Source: Haliclona indistincta
Taxonomy: Eukaryota; Porifera; Demospongiae; Haplosclerida; Chalinidae
NCBI GenBank assembly: GCA_964017065.1
Contig: OZ024785.1
Location: 9,069,086 to 9,133,085, forward strand
Direction: 5' to 3'
Length of the DNA: 64,000 nucleotides
The notes below the pieces were generated by a model. It searched no databases, had not been told where the DNA came from, and saw only the letters and a list, made by a program, of their open reading frames with translations. Shown one piece after another: positions 11,360 to 23,888 of the stretch (position 1 is its first letter; every line of letters starts with the position of its first letter). The position numbers and the translations under genes were made by a program.

Positions 11360-14300
11360 ATGAGAGCAGTGATTTTTACTAGTGCTTACATTGTGGCAGC
11401 TCTGCTTGCCGCCGCAGCGGCAGCAGTCAGTATTGACGATATAATGGAAGTTAACGCCAATGGATCAGCTGTCGTGCTGTTTACAATTGCTAGAATACAG
11501 CTATCGGGAGCGTTTGGGAGCGATAACGAGATGCTCCGAAGAATAGCTTTCGTACAAACTAGAGATGGAAGTCATCCTGATACCTTCAGAGAAGGGTATA
11601 ATGGCGGGATATGGGACGTGAACGAGAGTGCGTTTCTAAACACAAAACGAATTGATCCGGTAGGGAATATATCTGGAAGCCGGCTATCGTCAAAGCTTGC
11701 CCAAGTAGAAGAACGTTTGGGAATCGACTGGCTGTCAGTACAATGGAGCGATTTACGTCAACCACTACATTCGGCAATTGCTGCTCGGCTAATTTTGTAC
11801 CTTGCACCTCGTGCAATTCCTTCTACCAGTAATATTGCAGATCAAGCAAGGTTTTGGGTGCAACACTATAATCCAGTTGGAATCGAAGATGACTACATTG
11901 GTGCTATTACCGGATTAGAAGGCAAGTTGCATTACTGCTTAATAATAATCATTATAATGTAACAGCAATTAAACACGGCGCCGAGCACGCGTTCATGCAG
12001 TTTTACCATATTATTTCGAGTACCTGTACCACACGTATTAGTTATTGCCCTCACACGAGGGCGGCAATAAACAATCAAGCATACGTACTGTACTGATTTC
12101 TCATAGTCAAGAAACACACCTCGTTAGCAAGTGCACGTTAATTCCGCGCAAGCCAGATCAGTTGTTAGCCCTGTTACGCAAACCCCAGTCATGATCAATC
12201 CGATGGCCACTTTGCCGCGCATAACTGATTTCCGCGGAATCAGAACTTGGAGACGATCGCGGAAATCGGGTAATGTATGCTCGGGAGGCAGCGCGAGAGG
12301 CTATAATAGCCTATAAGCTACATACATTGTACAATCATAAATTGTAGACCAACATCACAAAGGTTTGACACGAATATCAATTGACAACGTGGCCGGTCAA
12401 GACTACCAAATTATCACGGAGAAATTTACGGTAAGTATACAGTGTTCCACACGAAGAGAGTAGAAAAATAGTTTTTGCACATTTTGCTTCATATCTCAGT
12501 AACTAATGATCCTAATGGCATGTTGCATGTATCATAATGATCCTCTATCCTTACTGAACACCCTGATTCATATGGCTTCAACTCACGTGACATGGGCGTG
12601 GCGCAACATGGCGGGATATCGGACCTACTGGAAGGACAAGGTTAGGCAAAGAACTTTTGAGTTACTGGTAGTTAAGATTTCTTAACGCTGCATTAAAACC
12701 CTCACCCAGGGCGCCTACCTGTGGGCTGAGTGTTTTGCCTTAACTTTAAACACTCAGCCCACAGGTAGGCGCCCTGGGTGAGGGTTTTAATGCAGCGTTA
12801 AGAAATCTTAACTACCAGTAACTCAAAAGTTCGTTGCCTAACCTTGTCCTTCCAGTGGGTCCAATATCCCGCCATGTTGCGCCACGCCCATGTCACGTGA
12901 GTTGAAGCCATATGAATCAGGGTGTTCAGTAAGGATAGAGGATCATTATGATACATGCAACATGCCAGTAGGATCATTAGTTACTGAGATATGAAGCAAA
13001 ATGTGCAAAAACTATTTTTCTACTCTCTTCGTGTGGAACACTGTAAGTTCAAGTTTAATAATAATGCGAGACCCAAAGGACATAACATGGAACACACTAT
13101 TTAGGAAAAATAATACTAAAAATATCATCATGTTCTTTGATAAGAAGGTCGAGGATATCTTGTTCACAAAGGTTATTTGAATGAAGGGATGCAGTATGAC
13201 TGGAGCAAATGTGGAGTAACCAAGAGGTGGAGACAATCTGATCACATATATTCTGTGCAAACCGGGGATCGGGACAATCCATGGATTGCAAAGCGTGGAT
13301 CGCCCGATTTATCCACGGTTTGTCCAAGCTAACGTCAAGACGGCGTCGCCACTAGCGGGACAGGCTGCAAGTCATTGGAACACACTCGCAGCAAATAGCA
13401 CTGGTCACTGCGTACGTTACAGTGGCACCTCGGCAGCACTGATTTTGTAAAAGAATTTGTTTTCAGGCTCGCACTGGTCACCGCCGTGGAAGGCTATCAC
13501 TCCAGTGCTGAAGAGAAACTGTCAGAGTCAGCCAACAGCCTCAGTACTGAACGCGAAAAAGTGCTTTGCCCCATGGAACGAAGTTGACGTGCCCTCATTC
13601 AAAAAATATACGTGCTTGTTGCCACACCTCTCAATAGCCTCCAAAAAGAATTGGGCAAGCAATCCGAAACTATTTCTGTATTTTCGCTGAATTTTTAGAA
13701 GTAATAAGGACACGCTAGTAAAATTATTTTTGAGCACAATAACCGCAATTCTAATAGTACAAATGATGTGCAACCCGGCAAGCCGCATGCATGTTAGCCT
13801 AGTACCTAATCGTTATTCCAACGCCTAGTTTCAAATGTATACGCATGCGCGGAATTTTCCCCGATATTTCAGGAATACCGGATTTTTTGTCCGTTTACGT
13901 TTGCGAATTGTGACATGTGCACTGACCTCATGCTTCAGTTTTGCTGACGACTCGTGAGGAATTCGAAGACTAAAGAACGATAAGATGGCAGCAAATTTGG
14001 ACATACGATCCTGTAGCTACGAGTATCCACGGTTGATTAGATGTTCATATTTTGTCATGACGGTACTGGCAAGATGCGAAAGCTGTCCCGCCCATTTCAT
14101 TCGCTCATGCGTGAGCATTTGAAACTAGACGTTAGAGGAACGACTAGGTACTAGGCTACATGCATGTTTGCGTGAATGTCTAAGAAAATAATGTTGCAAG
14201 TCCAACAACACCTAGCTGTGAACAACGCGAAAGTGTGACCAATTCAGTTTTCACGACGATGTTTGTATTTGTATACAGGAAGCGTTTTGGAAAGTTCAGC

Positions 14301-17300
14301 AAATGAATTTTTTCTAGGCTTCTCTTCGAATCACGCAGGAGCACAGGAAATCCGATTGTATGTCACAACGCCTGAATCTACCAGTGTTAATTTCATGGTG
14401 GAAGCAACCGGTTTATCATTTTCAGGAGTGGCTGGGCGTAATTCTTCAGCAATCGTTATTGTACCAACCAGTCTTGAAGTTGACAGTGCATCTGACCGAA
14501 ATAAAGGAATTCATGTGAAAGCTGAGGGTGACAAAAGGATTAATGTGTATGGACTGTCATACAGTAATCGCACTTCAGATGCTTTCCTGGCTTTGCCCTG
14601 TAGCAGATTAGCTCAGGATAGCTATGAATACTTTGCTGTATCTGCCTCGCCTTCACCATCATTTCAGCCAAGTGTACTTGTTGTTGCTTGTGAGGACAAC
14701 ACAGAAGTCACCATCGGATCATCAGGCTCTGTTACACTCAATCGTTCACAAACGTATCTTTCTGGAAGTTCTTCTGATATCACAGGGACCAGAATTACAT
14801 CAACAAAACCAGTTGCACTGTTTGGCAATCACCCATGTGCTCAAGTGCCCGATTCTGCTGATTTCTGTGATCATTTAACAGAACAAATTCCACCTACAAC
14901 AACATGGGGGAGTTCTTTCATGGCAGCATCATTCTTGGGAAGAAGTACAGAGGATGTATTCCGTGTAGTCGCTTCTCAACCTTCAACTTCTTTTACAATC
15001 AACTGTACATCTTCGCAACCAGTGTTGCATAGTCTCAGCAATTCTGGCAGCTGGCAAGAGTTTACAATTGCACGTGACAGCTTTTGCAGCATGACAGCAA
15101 CTGAGCCAGTACTGTTAATGCAATTTGCTCTAGGTTCTTCAGTTGATAAAGCCATAAATGGTGGTGAGAGAGGAGATCCTTTAATGATGATGCTGCCTCC
15201 TGTTCAGCAATATTCTAACAACTATGTGATCAACATACTTACAAGCCGCTTTGCAGAGAACTACATCACCATATGTGTCGCACTTGAAGACTTTGAACCA
15301 AATAAAATTTTCGTTGACAGTACAAACTTGGCTAGTTCCCAGTGGAATCAAGTTTGCAGTAGCTCTGGTGATTGTGGTTATATTACCAGAATGATGCTGA
15401 CAACATCGGGAGATCATCAAATCCGCCATGAAGATGAAGATGCCAGAATCGGAGTGTTAGTTTATGGGCAAAATACAGCCAATTCCTATGGGTATCCTGC
15501 AGGTCTTAAGCTTACACCAGTTCAGTGTAAGTTACAAGCTTTAATATAATATGTACTGCTGCTTGCATGAATATACGGACAGATTCAATTAATAATAACA
15601 CTTTTAATCTCACTTTGCAGTGGCAACTGTCAGTTTCTCATCCAACACTTACCAATTTGTTGAGGGTATCGGAGCAGCAAATTTATCTGTGATACGTGAA
15701 GGGAATGAAGAAAATCTTGCTGTTGTGCTAGTAGCCAGTGAAAATTCACAAGGAACAGCTTCAGGTATAATGTCTAATAATGATAATAATTGTTGAATAA
15801 ATCTCCATTTTGCATAGCTGGTGTAGATTATCGTACCATAGCAATGGTGTTGGAGTTTGAGCCTGGAGAGACAGAGATAATTATCACAGTAGATATCATT
15901 AATGACAAGAGGACTGAAAGAAACGAGACATTTCAGCTTTATCTAACAGCAGGACAGGGTGTGCAATTGACCCCATTTTCAAAGACAGAAATCACAATTG
16001 AAGATGATGATGGTATGTACATGTATTCGACCAAAATTAATATTATGTACTTCTTGTGGCTTCCTCTATTTATAGTAAGTATTTCACTTAGTCCATCTTT
16101 TGGAAGCATGTTGGGAGGAACTGGTGTTTTGGTCTCAGGAACTCAACTGTCTTTCAAAGAGGATGATGAAATAAGCTGCATATTCGATGGCATTAACGTC
16201 ACAGGAGTTTATGTGAATGAACAAAATGCTTTTTGTGTTTCACCAATCCTTCTTAAAACTGGACGGCTTTTGTTCCAGATTGAAATCAGCCGTGGTATGA
16301 ATAAAGTGATAGGAGAATCAAAATTTACATCATGTAAGCATTTTTAATGGTTTTAACATTCATATTTTACAAGTTTTATTTAGTGTCATTTGAAAAGGCC
16401 TTTGAAGCATACATTGGAAATGCTGAAATGATGTTTTCATCTGAAACTAGTGTTCATGTTGAGTGGTCTCCTGAGAGCATGCTTCCAATGGAAAATCCGA
16501 ACAACTATGAAGTTGATATCAGTCTTCTTGAATTAAATACACGCACTCGAATTTGGTCCAATCTTGCTTCTCTCGGAACTGGATTACCAAACAGTGGATC
16601 TGCTGATGTTCGTATACCAAATATTCAACCAGAAAATACACTTCAACAGTCAATATCTGCAGTTGTTGTTCAAATCAGCCTGAGCTCTTCCTCTATAGAT
16701 CCTGCTAGACTTACACAAAAAGGAATCAACTCTGATTTTCTTAAAAGCCTAAGCCAACATACTCTCAAGACCATCATAAATGGACCTGTTCGTTTTTTAA
16801 ACAAGGTTGAAAGCCAAATGATTCAGAGAATGCTATGTTCAGAGTGGTCTAATCTTCAATCTCTGGCTGTCTTGGAGGACGTCCTGACTCAACTCATTCA
16901 TTGCCCATTGACACTGGAAGTGGCCAGGCTTCCAAATCAAGGATTAAGAGAAGACAGAATATCCTCTATGATTCCAATTGTTGGAAGAATTCGAAATTTT
17001 ACCGACACACTTGTAGATGATTTATACCAGCAGTATTTTTATTCTGGTACAACTGAATGTTTCCATCAAAGAATCGCTGCCGGGTATGCATTGCCATAAT
17101 TCTTAAGTGTGTGTGTATGATATTCGAAATTTTATTTCCCCCAAAAAATTTATTTCCCATCCAGGTCTAGTCAACAATGTTGTTATAGCAGTGATGGGAT
17201 GCTGGTCTCTGGAGCACCAGGAGGAGGAAGAGCTAGTCTTGTCTCTCCCAATGTTGATATATATAAACACTTGCAAGAGGACATCTTTTCTTACCTCTTG

Positions 17301-19170
17301 TGCTGCAAAGCGGGTCAATCTTCAAACTGTGCTGAATACTACAGCAAGCGTCCCTCCGACCGAGGTATTCACCATGGCCCTGCCCCATTTTTTAAAACTA
17401 GAGATAGACGGTCAGCTTTAAAGTCCAGGGACACCATCATAGGAGCAACACCACCTACACAAGCAACAATGAGTCCACCACCACAGTCTACTGGTAGACA
17501 AGGCGTTGCAAGACCTAGTGATCCTGAGCAACCAATAGCTGATTTTTTTTTTGGGATTTCTTTTAAAATTACCATTTCCATCCCTCCCTTTACCATTACC
17601 TTCTGTTTTGGCGATCCTCACATCACGACTCATGATGGTTTCCAGTACACTTTTAATGGAAAAGGAGAATATGTGCTTATTGACATGCCAGAAGATATTT
17701 TCACTCTCCAAGGTCGAATGTTCGAAATCAATAACACTCTTGGAGATGCTTCCCTTGGAACCGTCTATACAGCACTTGTTGGCAGACAAATGTTCTCTGA
17801 CACTGTTCAGTTTGAAATTGTAGAGAACAATACTGTCATCGTATTGATTAATGGAGAGCAAATCAACTTCAACAAGCTCAAAGAACAAGAATTCTCCAAT
17901 GTCACTGTATCTAATCTTGGAAACAACTCATTTTCGGCTTCATTCTCAGTAGGTGTCTATTTGGAAGTAGGAGAGGCGAATGGATTCTTTTCAACATTGG
18001 TTACTAGTCTCCCACAACCATTTAGATCGCTAGATACACGCGGCTTGATGGGGTCATACAATGGCAATGCTTCTGACGACTTGATTCCACGTGGAGCAAC
18101 AGAACCACTACCTTTAAATTCTACGATGGAGGAGATACATAGAGCCTTTGGATTATCATGTAAGTACACGTGCATGCAACTTACAAATCAAGGCTGTATT
18201 TTATTTTGCACTTCCAGGGATCGTTGACACCCCAGAGGAGAGCCTTTTCACATACCAACCTGGTGAAAGTTGGGCTACCTTCTATGATCCATTTTATATG
18301 TCATCATATGAAACAGTATTTGATGATCCAGCACTTGAGACTCAGGCAAAGAACGTTTGTAGCGATGATAAGTTCTGCCTATATGATGTGGCTGCAACTG
18401 GTAACATCGATATTGGTATGTCAACACTTAGCACTGGCAAAGAGATTGAAAGAACAGCTAGGCTCTCAAACCCTGAAATAGGTTTGATTGCATGTTCAAC
18501 TATCATTATAATGTATCAATGCATTCTTGTTGATCTAGTTATTTGCGATCCTGCTTGCTTCAATGGAATGTGTATTAGGAACGACACATGTCAGTGTATT
18601 ACCGGTTATACAGGAGCTCTTTGTAACGAAGAAGGTAAATTTGCAAATAATTATTATGATATTCACTGTATTAGTATACTATTACAGCATTCAGTGAATG
18701 TGATAGCAATCCTTGCCAGAATGATGGTATCTGCAAACGGCATGTTCTGGACTACGTGTGTGACTGTCTTCCTAGAACTTTTGGAGACCGGTGTGAAAGA
18801 ATTTTGTCTTGTGCACGGGATTGTCCGAACATTACAATTGACGGTGATTTTGGTGGAGCAGACATTTCCTGTTCACGTGATTGTGCTACTGGTAAATTAA
18901 CATACATTATCATGATGTACATTACATTACCATGATTTCCATTATATTATACATTGTACATTACCATGATATTATTTTACAGGTACCAACTTTGTACCAG
19001 TAGTCATTGGAGCGGTTCTAGGAACATTTGCTGCACTTGTGTTAGTTATAGCTTTGGCTATCATCATTTTTTGTGTTATGAAAAAGAAGAATAGTAACGG
19101 AAAAATTAATCTGGATCAGACCCATAGAGAAAATGGAGCTACGGAAATGACTGCCCCTAAAACTGAGTAG
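11360..19170 (+). CDS. SUSD2/MUC4-like type I membrane protein with novel N-terminal domain
   Basis: Exons: 11360-11921, 14279-15526, 15621-15764, 15818-16012, 16076-16333, 16384-17083, 17165-18159, 18218-18481, 18539-18634, 18688-18891, 18983-19170. They total 4854 nt in one frame (1617 aa). Order: signal peptide (MRAVIFTSAYIVAALLAAA); secreted domain to about 187 with RDGSHPDTFREGYNGGIWDV and VQWSDLRQP, faintly lysozyme-like; IgGFc-binding (about 190-600, KPVALFGNHPCAQVP and CDHLTEQIPP); Calx-beta (about 604-716); IPT/TIG-like (717-802); AMOP ending CFHQRIAAGSSQQCCYSSDG; VWD starting FCFGDPHITTHDG (about 1185); two EGF modules (CDPACFNGMC; CDSNPCQNDGIC); TM (VVIGAVLGTFAALVLVIALA) and a 35-residue tail. 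GDPH is the autocleavage motif known in mucin VWD domains. Most introns are phase 1. The first intron uses a GC donor and joining exon 1 to exon 2 is phase-consistent but not proven; exon 1 could be a separate gene. Likely an adhesive or mucus-like surface protein. Confidence 0.88.
12348..12430 (+). other. Possible alternative exon in the first intron
   Basis: An open stretch with acceptor (AATTGTAG) and donor (TTTACG|GTAAGT) encodes about 27 residues (HKGLTRISIDNVAGQDYQII). Its length (83 nt) would break the frame between the two neighbouring exons, so it is not part of the main model. It may be an alternative 3' exon or chance. Confidence 0.25.
12438..13045. mobile_element. Near-perfect ~300-bp-arm foldback MITE in intron 1
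   Basis: The sequence from TACAGTGTTCCACACGAAGA to about 12740 returns as its reverse complement to 13045 with only a few mismatches and almost no loop (TTAACTTTAAAC centre). A diverged relative with the same ends is at 52822-53238. As part of the intron it would fold into a very long RNA hairpin. Confidence 0.85.
13097..13327 (-). other. Unassigned minus-strand open frame
   Basis: Encodes about 76 codons including DKPWINRAIHALQSMDCPDP, FAQNICDQIVSTSWLLHICS and LCEQDILDLLIKEHDDIFS before a stop. The composition is protein-like, but no family is recognised and no partner exon was found. It lies inside the presumed first intron of the 11360 gene on the opposite strand. On the plus strand, 13467-13586 also reads like protein (LALVTAVEGYHSSAEEKLSE) after a good acceptor. 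Both may be remnants of an inserted gene. Confidence 0.25.
13788..14167. mobile_element. MITE with ~60-bp inverted termini
   Basis: The left end GCATGCATGTTAGCCTAGTA (continuing through CCTAGTTTCAAATG) is mirrored at 14105-14167 (CATTTGAAACTAGACG ... TACTAGGCTACATGCATG). The interior has no coding potential. It lies in the presumed first intron, 110 bp before exon 2 of the SUSD2/MUC4-like gene. Confidence 0.7.
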
Positions 19171-19256
19171 TACATTGTTCTACTAGTAATCGTATTGTAG
19201 TGTTTAGTTAGACTCTAGCTAGCAACTGAAATATGAGTGAGATGCATATTATGTTA

Positions 19257-19258
<2 letters not shown>

Positions 19259-19316
<58 letters not shown>
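19259..19316. repeat. (CA)n microsatellite
   Basis: About 28 uninterrupted CA units followed by TATATAAT, 90 bp downstream of the stop codon of the SUSD2/MUC4-like gene, probably in or beyond its 3' UTR. Confidence 0.95.
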
Positions 19317-19322
<6 letters not shown>

Positions 19323-19799
19323 ATTATAGTTACCTTTGCCCCTTTGTATACCTTTTCAGTTGAATACTTAAAAGTTTCTGAGTTTCACTTTGAGATTTTT
19401 GAACTTTTTATATTAATCATGTCACAGTATTAATTTTAATTTGCGGGTAGGAGTAGCTTATTATGTACTGTGTTCAAGATTATTCAGTGCTTCTACATGG
19501 GACCACATTTTGATTTTGATCATAATTATTATAATAATCAAAAATCAGCATAAAAATTACAGTGTATTATTGTATTAAAAATAATGACAATAGATACTGT
19601 TCTGGTGTGGAAGTGTTAAAATGTCGGCTATAATGGGAATTGGATTGGGATACAGTCTATTTTTGCTCCTCCTCACATCAGAATGACCTGAGGTGGATAG
19701 TGATGTTGAACAAGTGGACGAGGTCACCTTCTACACAAGGAAGAAACAGATACATTATTAGTTAAAGTAGTATCCCAACACCAGCGAAAATAACAAAGG

Positions 19800-22700
19800 T
19801 TGATGTTTGGGTCTGCATGCATGTTGCAAAACAGGCTATTAGTGATAGTGGCATTGATATCAACAGTAGCAGTACATGTGTATTGTCCAGCATCAGAAGT
19901 ATTGGTAGGATTGAATGTGTGAGTGACAGTGTTGTTAGTCCTCACAGGTGGTACACTAATGGTGTTCAGGGCTGCATCACCACCATCACTAACAGGTTGC
20001 TTGGTCCACACAATGTCTGGTTGGACTGTCAATCCATCTACTACAACAACTACACATGTAAGAGTGATGCAGGAGACATGGTACCACTGGAGCTGGTCAT
20101 TACAGTAGGAGGAGGAAGAGCTGGGCAGGAGAATAAGTCGACGATATGCAACACATTAGTAAAACAGTAGCACTCACGTTGTACAGTGATATTAATGGAG
20201 TCATTAGCAGCAGTAGGTATGATAAAGCTGTCAGCTGGATCTGAGTTGACACTGACAAGACAAGCAAACTTTGTAGTGTCTACATCACTATCCAGTGGAC
20301 TTATGGAGAGAGTGGAGGTGAAGGTACACTGGTTACCAGACTGGGTCGTAACAGAGATGGTGATCCTTGGAGATGATGATGGAAGCAGTGCCATTGGAGT
20401 ATTCCAGGTGGAGTTTACTGTCACATTTATATCATCCACATTAGTGAGAGTGATGGTGCAGGTGAGGTCACGAGCAGTACCAGCTACCATGGGTACTGCA
20501 TGGGTTGACAGGTTGGACTAACACCACAGAAGGAGGGACTGGAGGAAGATAGTAGCTGTGAATAAAATAGATACTGTCTTTAAATTATTCTACAATAGCT
20601 AGTCACACTGATGGACGTCGACAAGCTTGTTTAACTCACAATTTACGAAAATATCATAGTCTTCACTGCCAACAAAGTTATATACCGTGGATATTTATTG
20701 AGGGTTACCATACACCGATACTGCCTGAATGTGAGCGGAGAGAATGAGATGGTGAGAGTGGTGGTAGTAGGTGTGGTCTCCTTAGTAACTATTGGGAATT
20801 CTGTACTACCACAGCGACTTTTATCCAAGTGAAATTGGGGCGTGGTGTTTGGTCTGATGCCAATAGTAACAGTGCATATCAGAGAGAAGGTTTGACCAGC
20901 TTCAGTAGAGCCATTTGTAGTCACATCAATTTCTGGATCAGGAAGATCTGAGAGAAGACAAAATGATAATGCACGTACAGTACTGTTATTCTATACCTGT
21001 GACATTGAGGTTAGTGGTTGCAATTGCATTATTTGATGATGGTAGTATCAGTGGTTGACTATTATTCTGTAATGCAGTTATATTACACTGGTAGTCTCCA
21101 GTATCCATATCATCTGCTGGGTCAAACATCAGTACACTAGTGTATGGTGCTGACTGTAACATGTCCACTATTGTGATACGATCATTGGAGCTGCTACTGG
21201 TCAGCTGTTCTCTATTATAGGTGCAATCCACATACTTGACACAGTGATGTTAGTATTGACATTGGTAGTGTCTATTGTAGCAGTACAGGTCTGGTTGACA
21301 GGAGTGCCCTCATACAGTGTGGTGGTGTTAGAGGGACTAGTGATGGTGAGAGTGACCTGGGGAGGAGGGACTGACACAAAACAACACAATGCATGTAACC
21401 AATGTGAAACTGTCAATTGAATAATCATACTTTGTATTTGTAGTAAACCACTGCTGAGACTGAAAAAAATCCACTTGATAAAAAAACAGTAGCAAAACAT
21501 GTGTACATTCCAACATCACTCAGTCATTCCAGGATTGAACATACGTAATCTGGTGCATACTGGTCCAGTTTGCAATGTTTCTCCAGACATTCCTCCTGGA
21601 GCAGAGGAATAATTATGCCAAAGTTACTGATAGTGGAGTCACTGCTAGTCTCTCTATTACTCCATCCAGTCTGCAGACAATGTTAAAATTGTCTCCAGCA
21701 GTAGGAACACCAGGAATAATGATATGAGGAGTGAAGGCAGCATTATTGAGAGCTATAATTATAGTAACAAGAAACGAATAAGTATCTTACAGTAATTTTA
21801 TTAGTTATTCAGTTGTTGTACTCACCTTCTACAGTCAGTTGTATGGTCTCACTAGCATTGTTGTGTAGTACATACTGCTGTCCTGATGATGGTAGCACTC
21901 TAGCCATGCAGGTGATGGTCCTGCCATTGTCACGCATCATATTGAACTGATTGATACGTAGATTGTCACCAGTGATATTGTAGTCAGCTCCAGTGGTGAG
22001 TAGTGATGGTCCCAGCCATTGATACATGATAGTAGTGGGTGTGTCCACATACTCACTGATAGTTACATTACACTGGAAGTCACTAAATGTGTCCACATAC
22101 AGTGTATCATTAGGTATGATGGTCACTGTGACACTGATGATGGAGACTGAAGGAGAGTTAAGTATTATGACAGTCATGATTGTGTTCTTAATTATTATAC
22201 TCACTGGTCACGTTAAGATCAATCTCATCAGTGATGTTGAAAGTGGTTCCATTATTAACTATAGTCCCAATACACTGATACTGTCCACCATCAGATGTAT
22301 GTAGTGGATTGATAGTGAGTGTGGAGTTACTCTGTGTCATAGTTACATTTACTCTACTATTACTAGTGTTGACTGGACTGCCATTTCTAGTCCAAGTGAA
22401 CATAGCTGATGCTGTATTAAACTCCACTAAGCACAATAGGGATCTGGTTGATCCAGCGATGAGAGGAGAGCCTATGTCATTCAGTGATGCACTGATACTG
22501 GGTGCTGTGAAATAAAAAAATAGTACATTGGTAGAATTAAAAGACAGGCTATATTGCTTACCAAGAGGCGGACTAGTTCTAAAGCTCATAGTAGCAGTGG
22601 TAGTGTTTCCTATACAGTTACTAGCTATCACTATGTAGTTGTATGTGGTATCCTCCTCCAGGTCAGTCATTGTGATAGTGTAGGTGGAGTTTGTGGCAAT

Positions 22701-23219
22701 GATGTCTTGTGTGCCACTGACTATGTCGCCCTGTGCAATGTCTGATCTGTGTCTCTCTCCAGACCAGTGTATAGTATGTGGTAGGTCTCATTAGTGTATG
22801 CTATACTAGGGACAGTGATCATGATAGTGGCATTGGTGGGGTTGATAGCAGAAACAGCAACATTAGGAGTATTGGGAGCTGACATTGCTAATAGAAAAAG
22901 AACACACTCAAGATAGATAGATAACTTGATAAAAAGAAATCTTCCAAAAAAGCTGTGACTGAAAAACTGATTTGGTCTATGTAGCTGCATGAGGTCAATT
23001 ATATACGTACAGTTAAGCCTCACCTCTAGTAGTCACAGTACTGCTAGCATTAGTGGTCACTATTGGTGAGTCTGGTATAGTAATCCAAGCCACACATTGA
23101 TACAATCCAGCATCACTGAATTGAGCATTGCTAACATTCAAAGTGTTCACTACATATGTTCCATTATTAGTGACTGATAGATACATCACAATGCAATGCA
23201 TGTACACCAACTTGCACAC
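19800..23219 (-). pseudogene. Ig/FN3-repeat surface protein, decayed
   Basis: Nine exon-like blocks on the minus strand, most bounded by phase-1 splice signals: 23024-~23219 (Ig end, DAGLYQCVAW), 22562-22887 (FN3, LEEDTTYNYIVIASNCIGNT), 22205-22504 (Ig, FTWTRNG and DGGQYQCIGT), 21826-22146 (Ig), ~21500-21760 (Ig, DVGMYTCFAT), ~21000-21370 (Ig, DTGDYQCNIT), ~20645-20950 (Ig), 20178-20538 (Ig) and ~19800-20120 (Ig, DAGQYTCTAT). Only 22205-22504 (300 nt) and 21826-22146 (321 nt) keep the frame. The 22562-22887 block is one nt short, 20178-20538 one nt long, and the others need one or more shifts (for example after VSSMWIAP near 21225, and before VVVVDGLTV near 20060). There is no signal peptide, TM or tail. 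Intact, it would have been a multi-Ig adhesion or recognition protein; it now looks dead. It lies tail-to-tail with the 11360-19170 gene. Confidence 0.8.
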
Positions 23220-23888
23220 TATGCTTGATGTTTGCTGAAGTATGTGTAATGTTTACTAAACTCTCATGTCCTCTTGCTCATGTACATAATGCATGTTACA
23301 GTGTTTCTATGGTTACTGCATATCAGTTATTTTAGCCCTAATACTGGGATAGCATATAATTTTGATTAACCATAGCATCTCTCTTACTAGAATGTTCTAC
23401 AAGTTTGTTTCTGATACATTTAACCACTAGTTCAGTCCATTGGGAGTTACTCATATATGTAGTGTTCCAGTAGAGCATGATGTTATGCTATTAATGAGTG
23501 ATTATCAAGCAATTCTTATCCTAAATCGAGGTTGAACCCAGAATAAATGCTCCATGTAAAAGGGCCGGGTGTAACATGAATAATGCCCTTGCAGTGATAT
23601 TTGCAGTGCATGGGTTGCTTACTACCGTAACACTATTCAGTGATACAAGGAACACTATTCAGAAATTCACTATTCCACATATGCCCTCACTCCAATCTAT
23701 TTGTACAGTTTGAATCTGACATGACTGACACACACTTTGAATCTGACACACACTGTAGACATGATGAGCATGTCGTGTGTTACATGTAACTCTGTCTTCA
23801 TCTCCTCACACAAGTTTACCAAAGAGGATAGTGAGTAGCCGCTGCTGTTTAGCTTACTAAGTATCTCTTTATTGAACCTGATTATAAA
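23220..23888 (+). pseudogene. Decayed NIT2-locus duplicate (exon 6 region), copy B
   Basis: About 23390-23470 resembles exon 6 of the NIT2-like gene (TTCTACAAGTTTGTTTCTGA, then CATTGGGAGTTACTCATA against CATTGGGAATTACTCATA at 2460). The following 200 bp match copy C at 33.6-33.8 kb (GAGTGATTATCAA, CTTATCCTAA, TGTAAAAGGG, GGTGTAACAT). No frame is left. The segment ends where element E1 begins. Confidence 0.5.
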
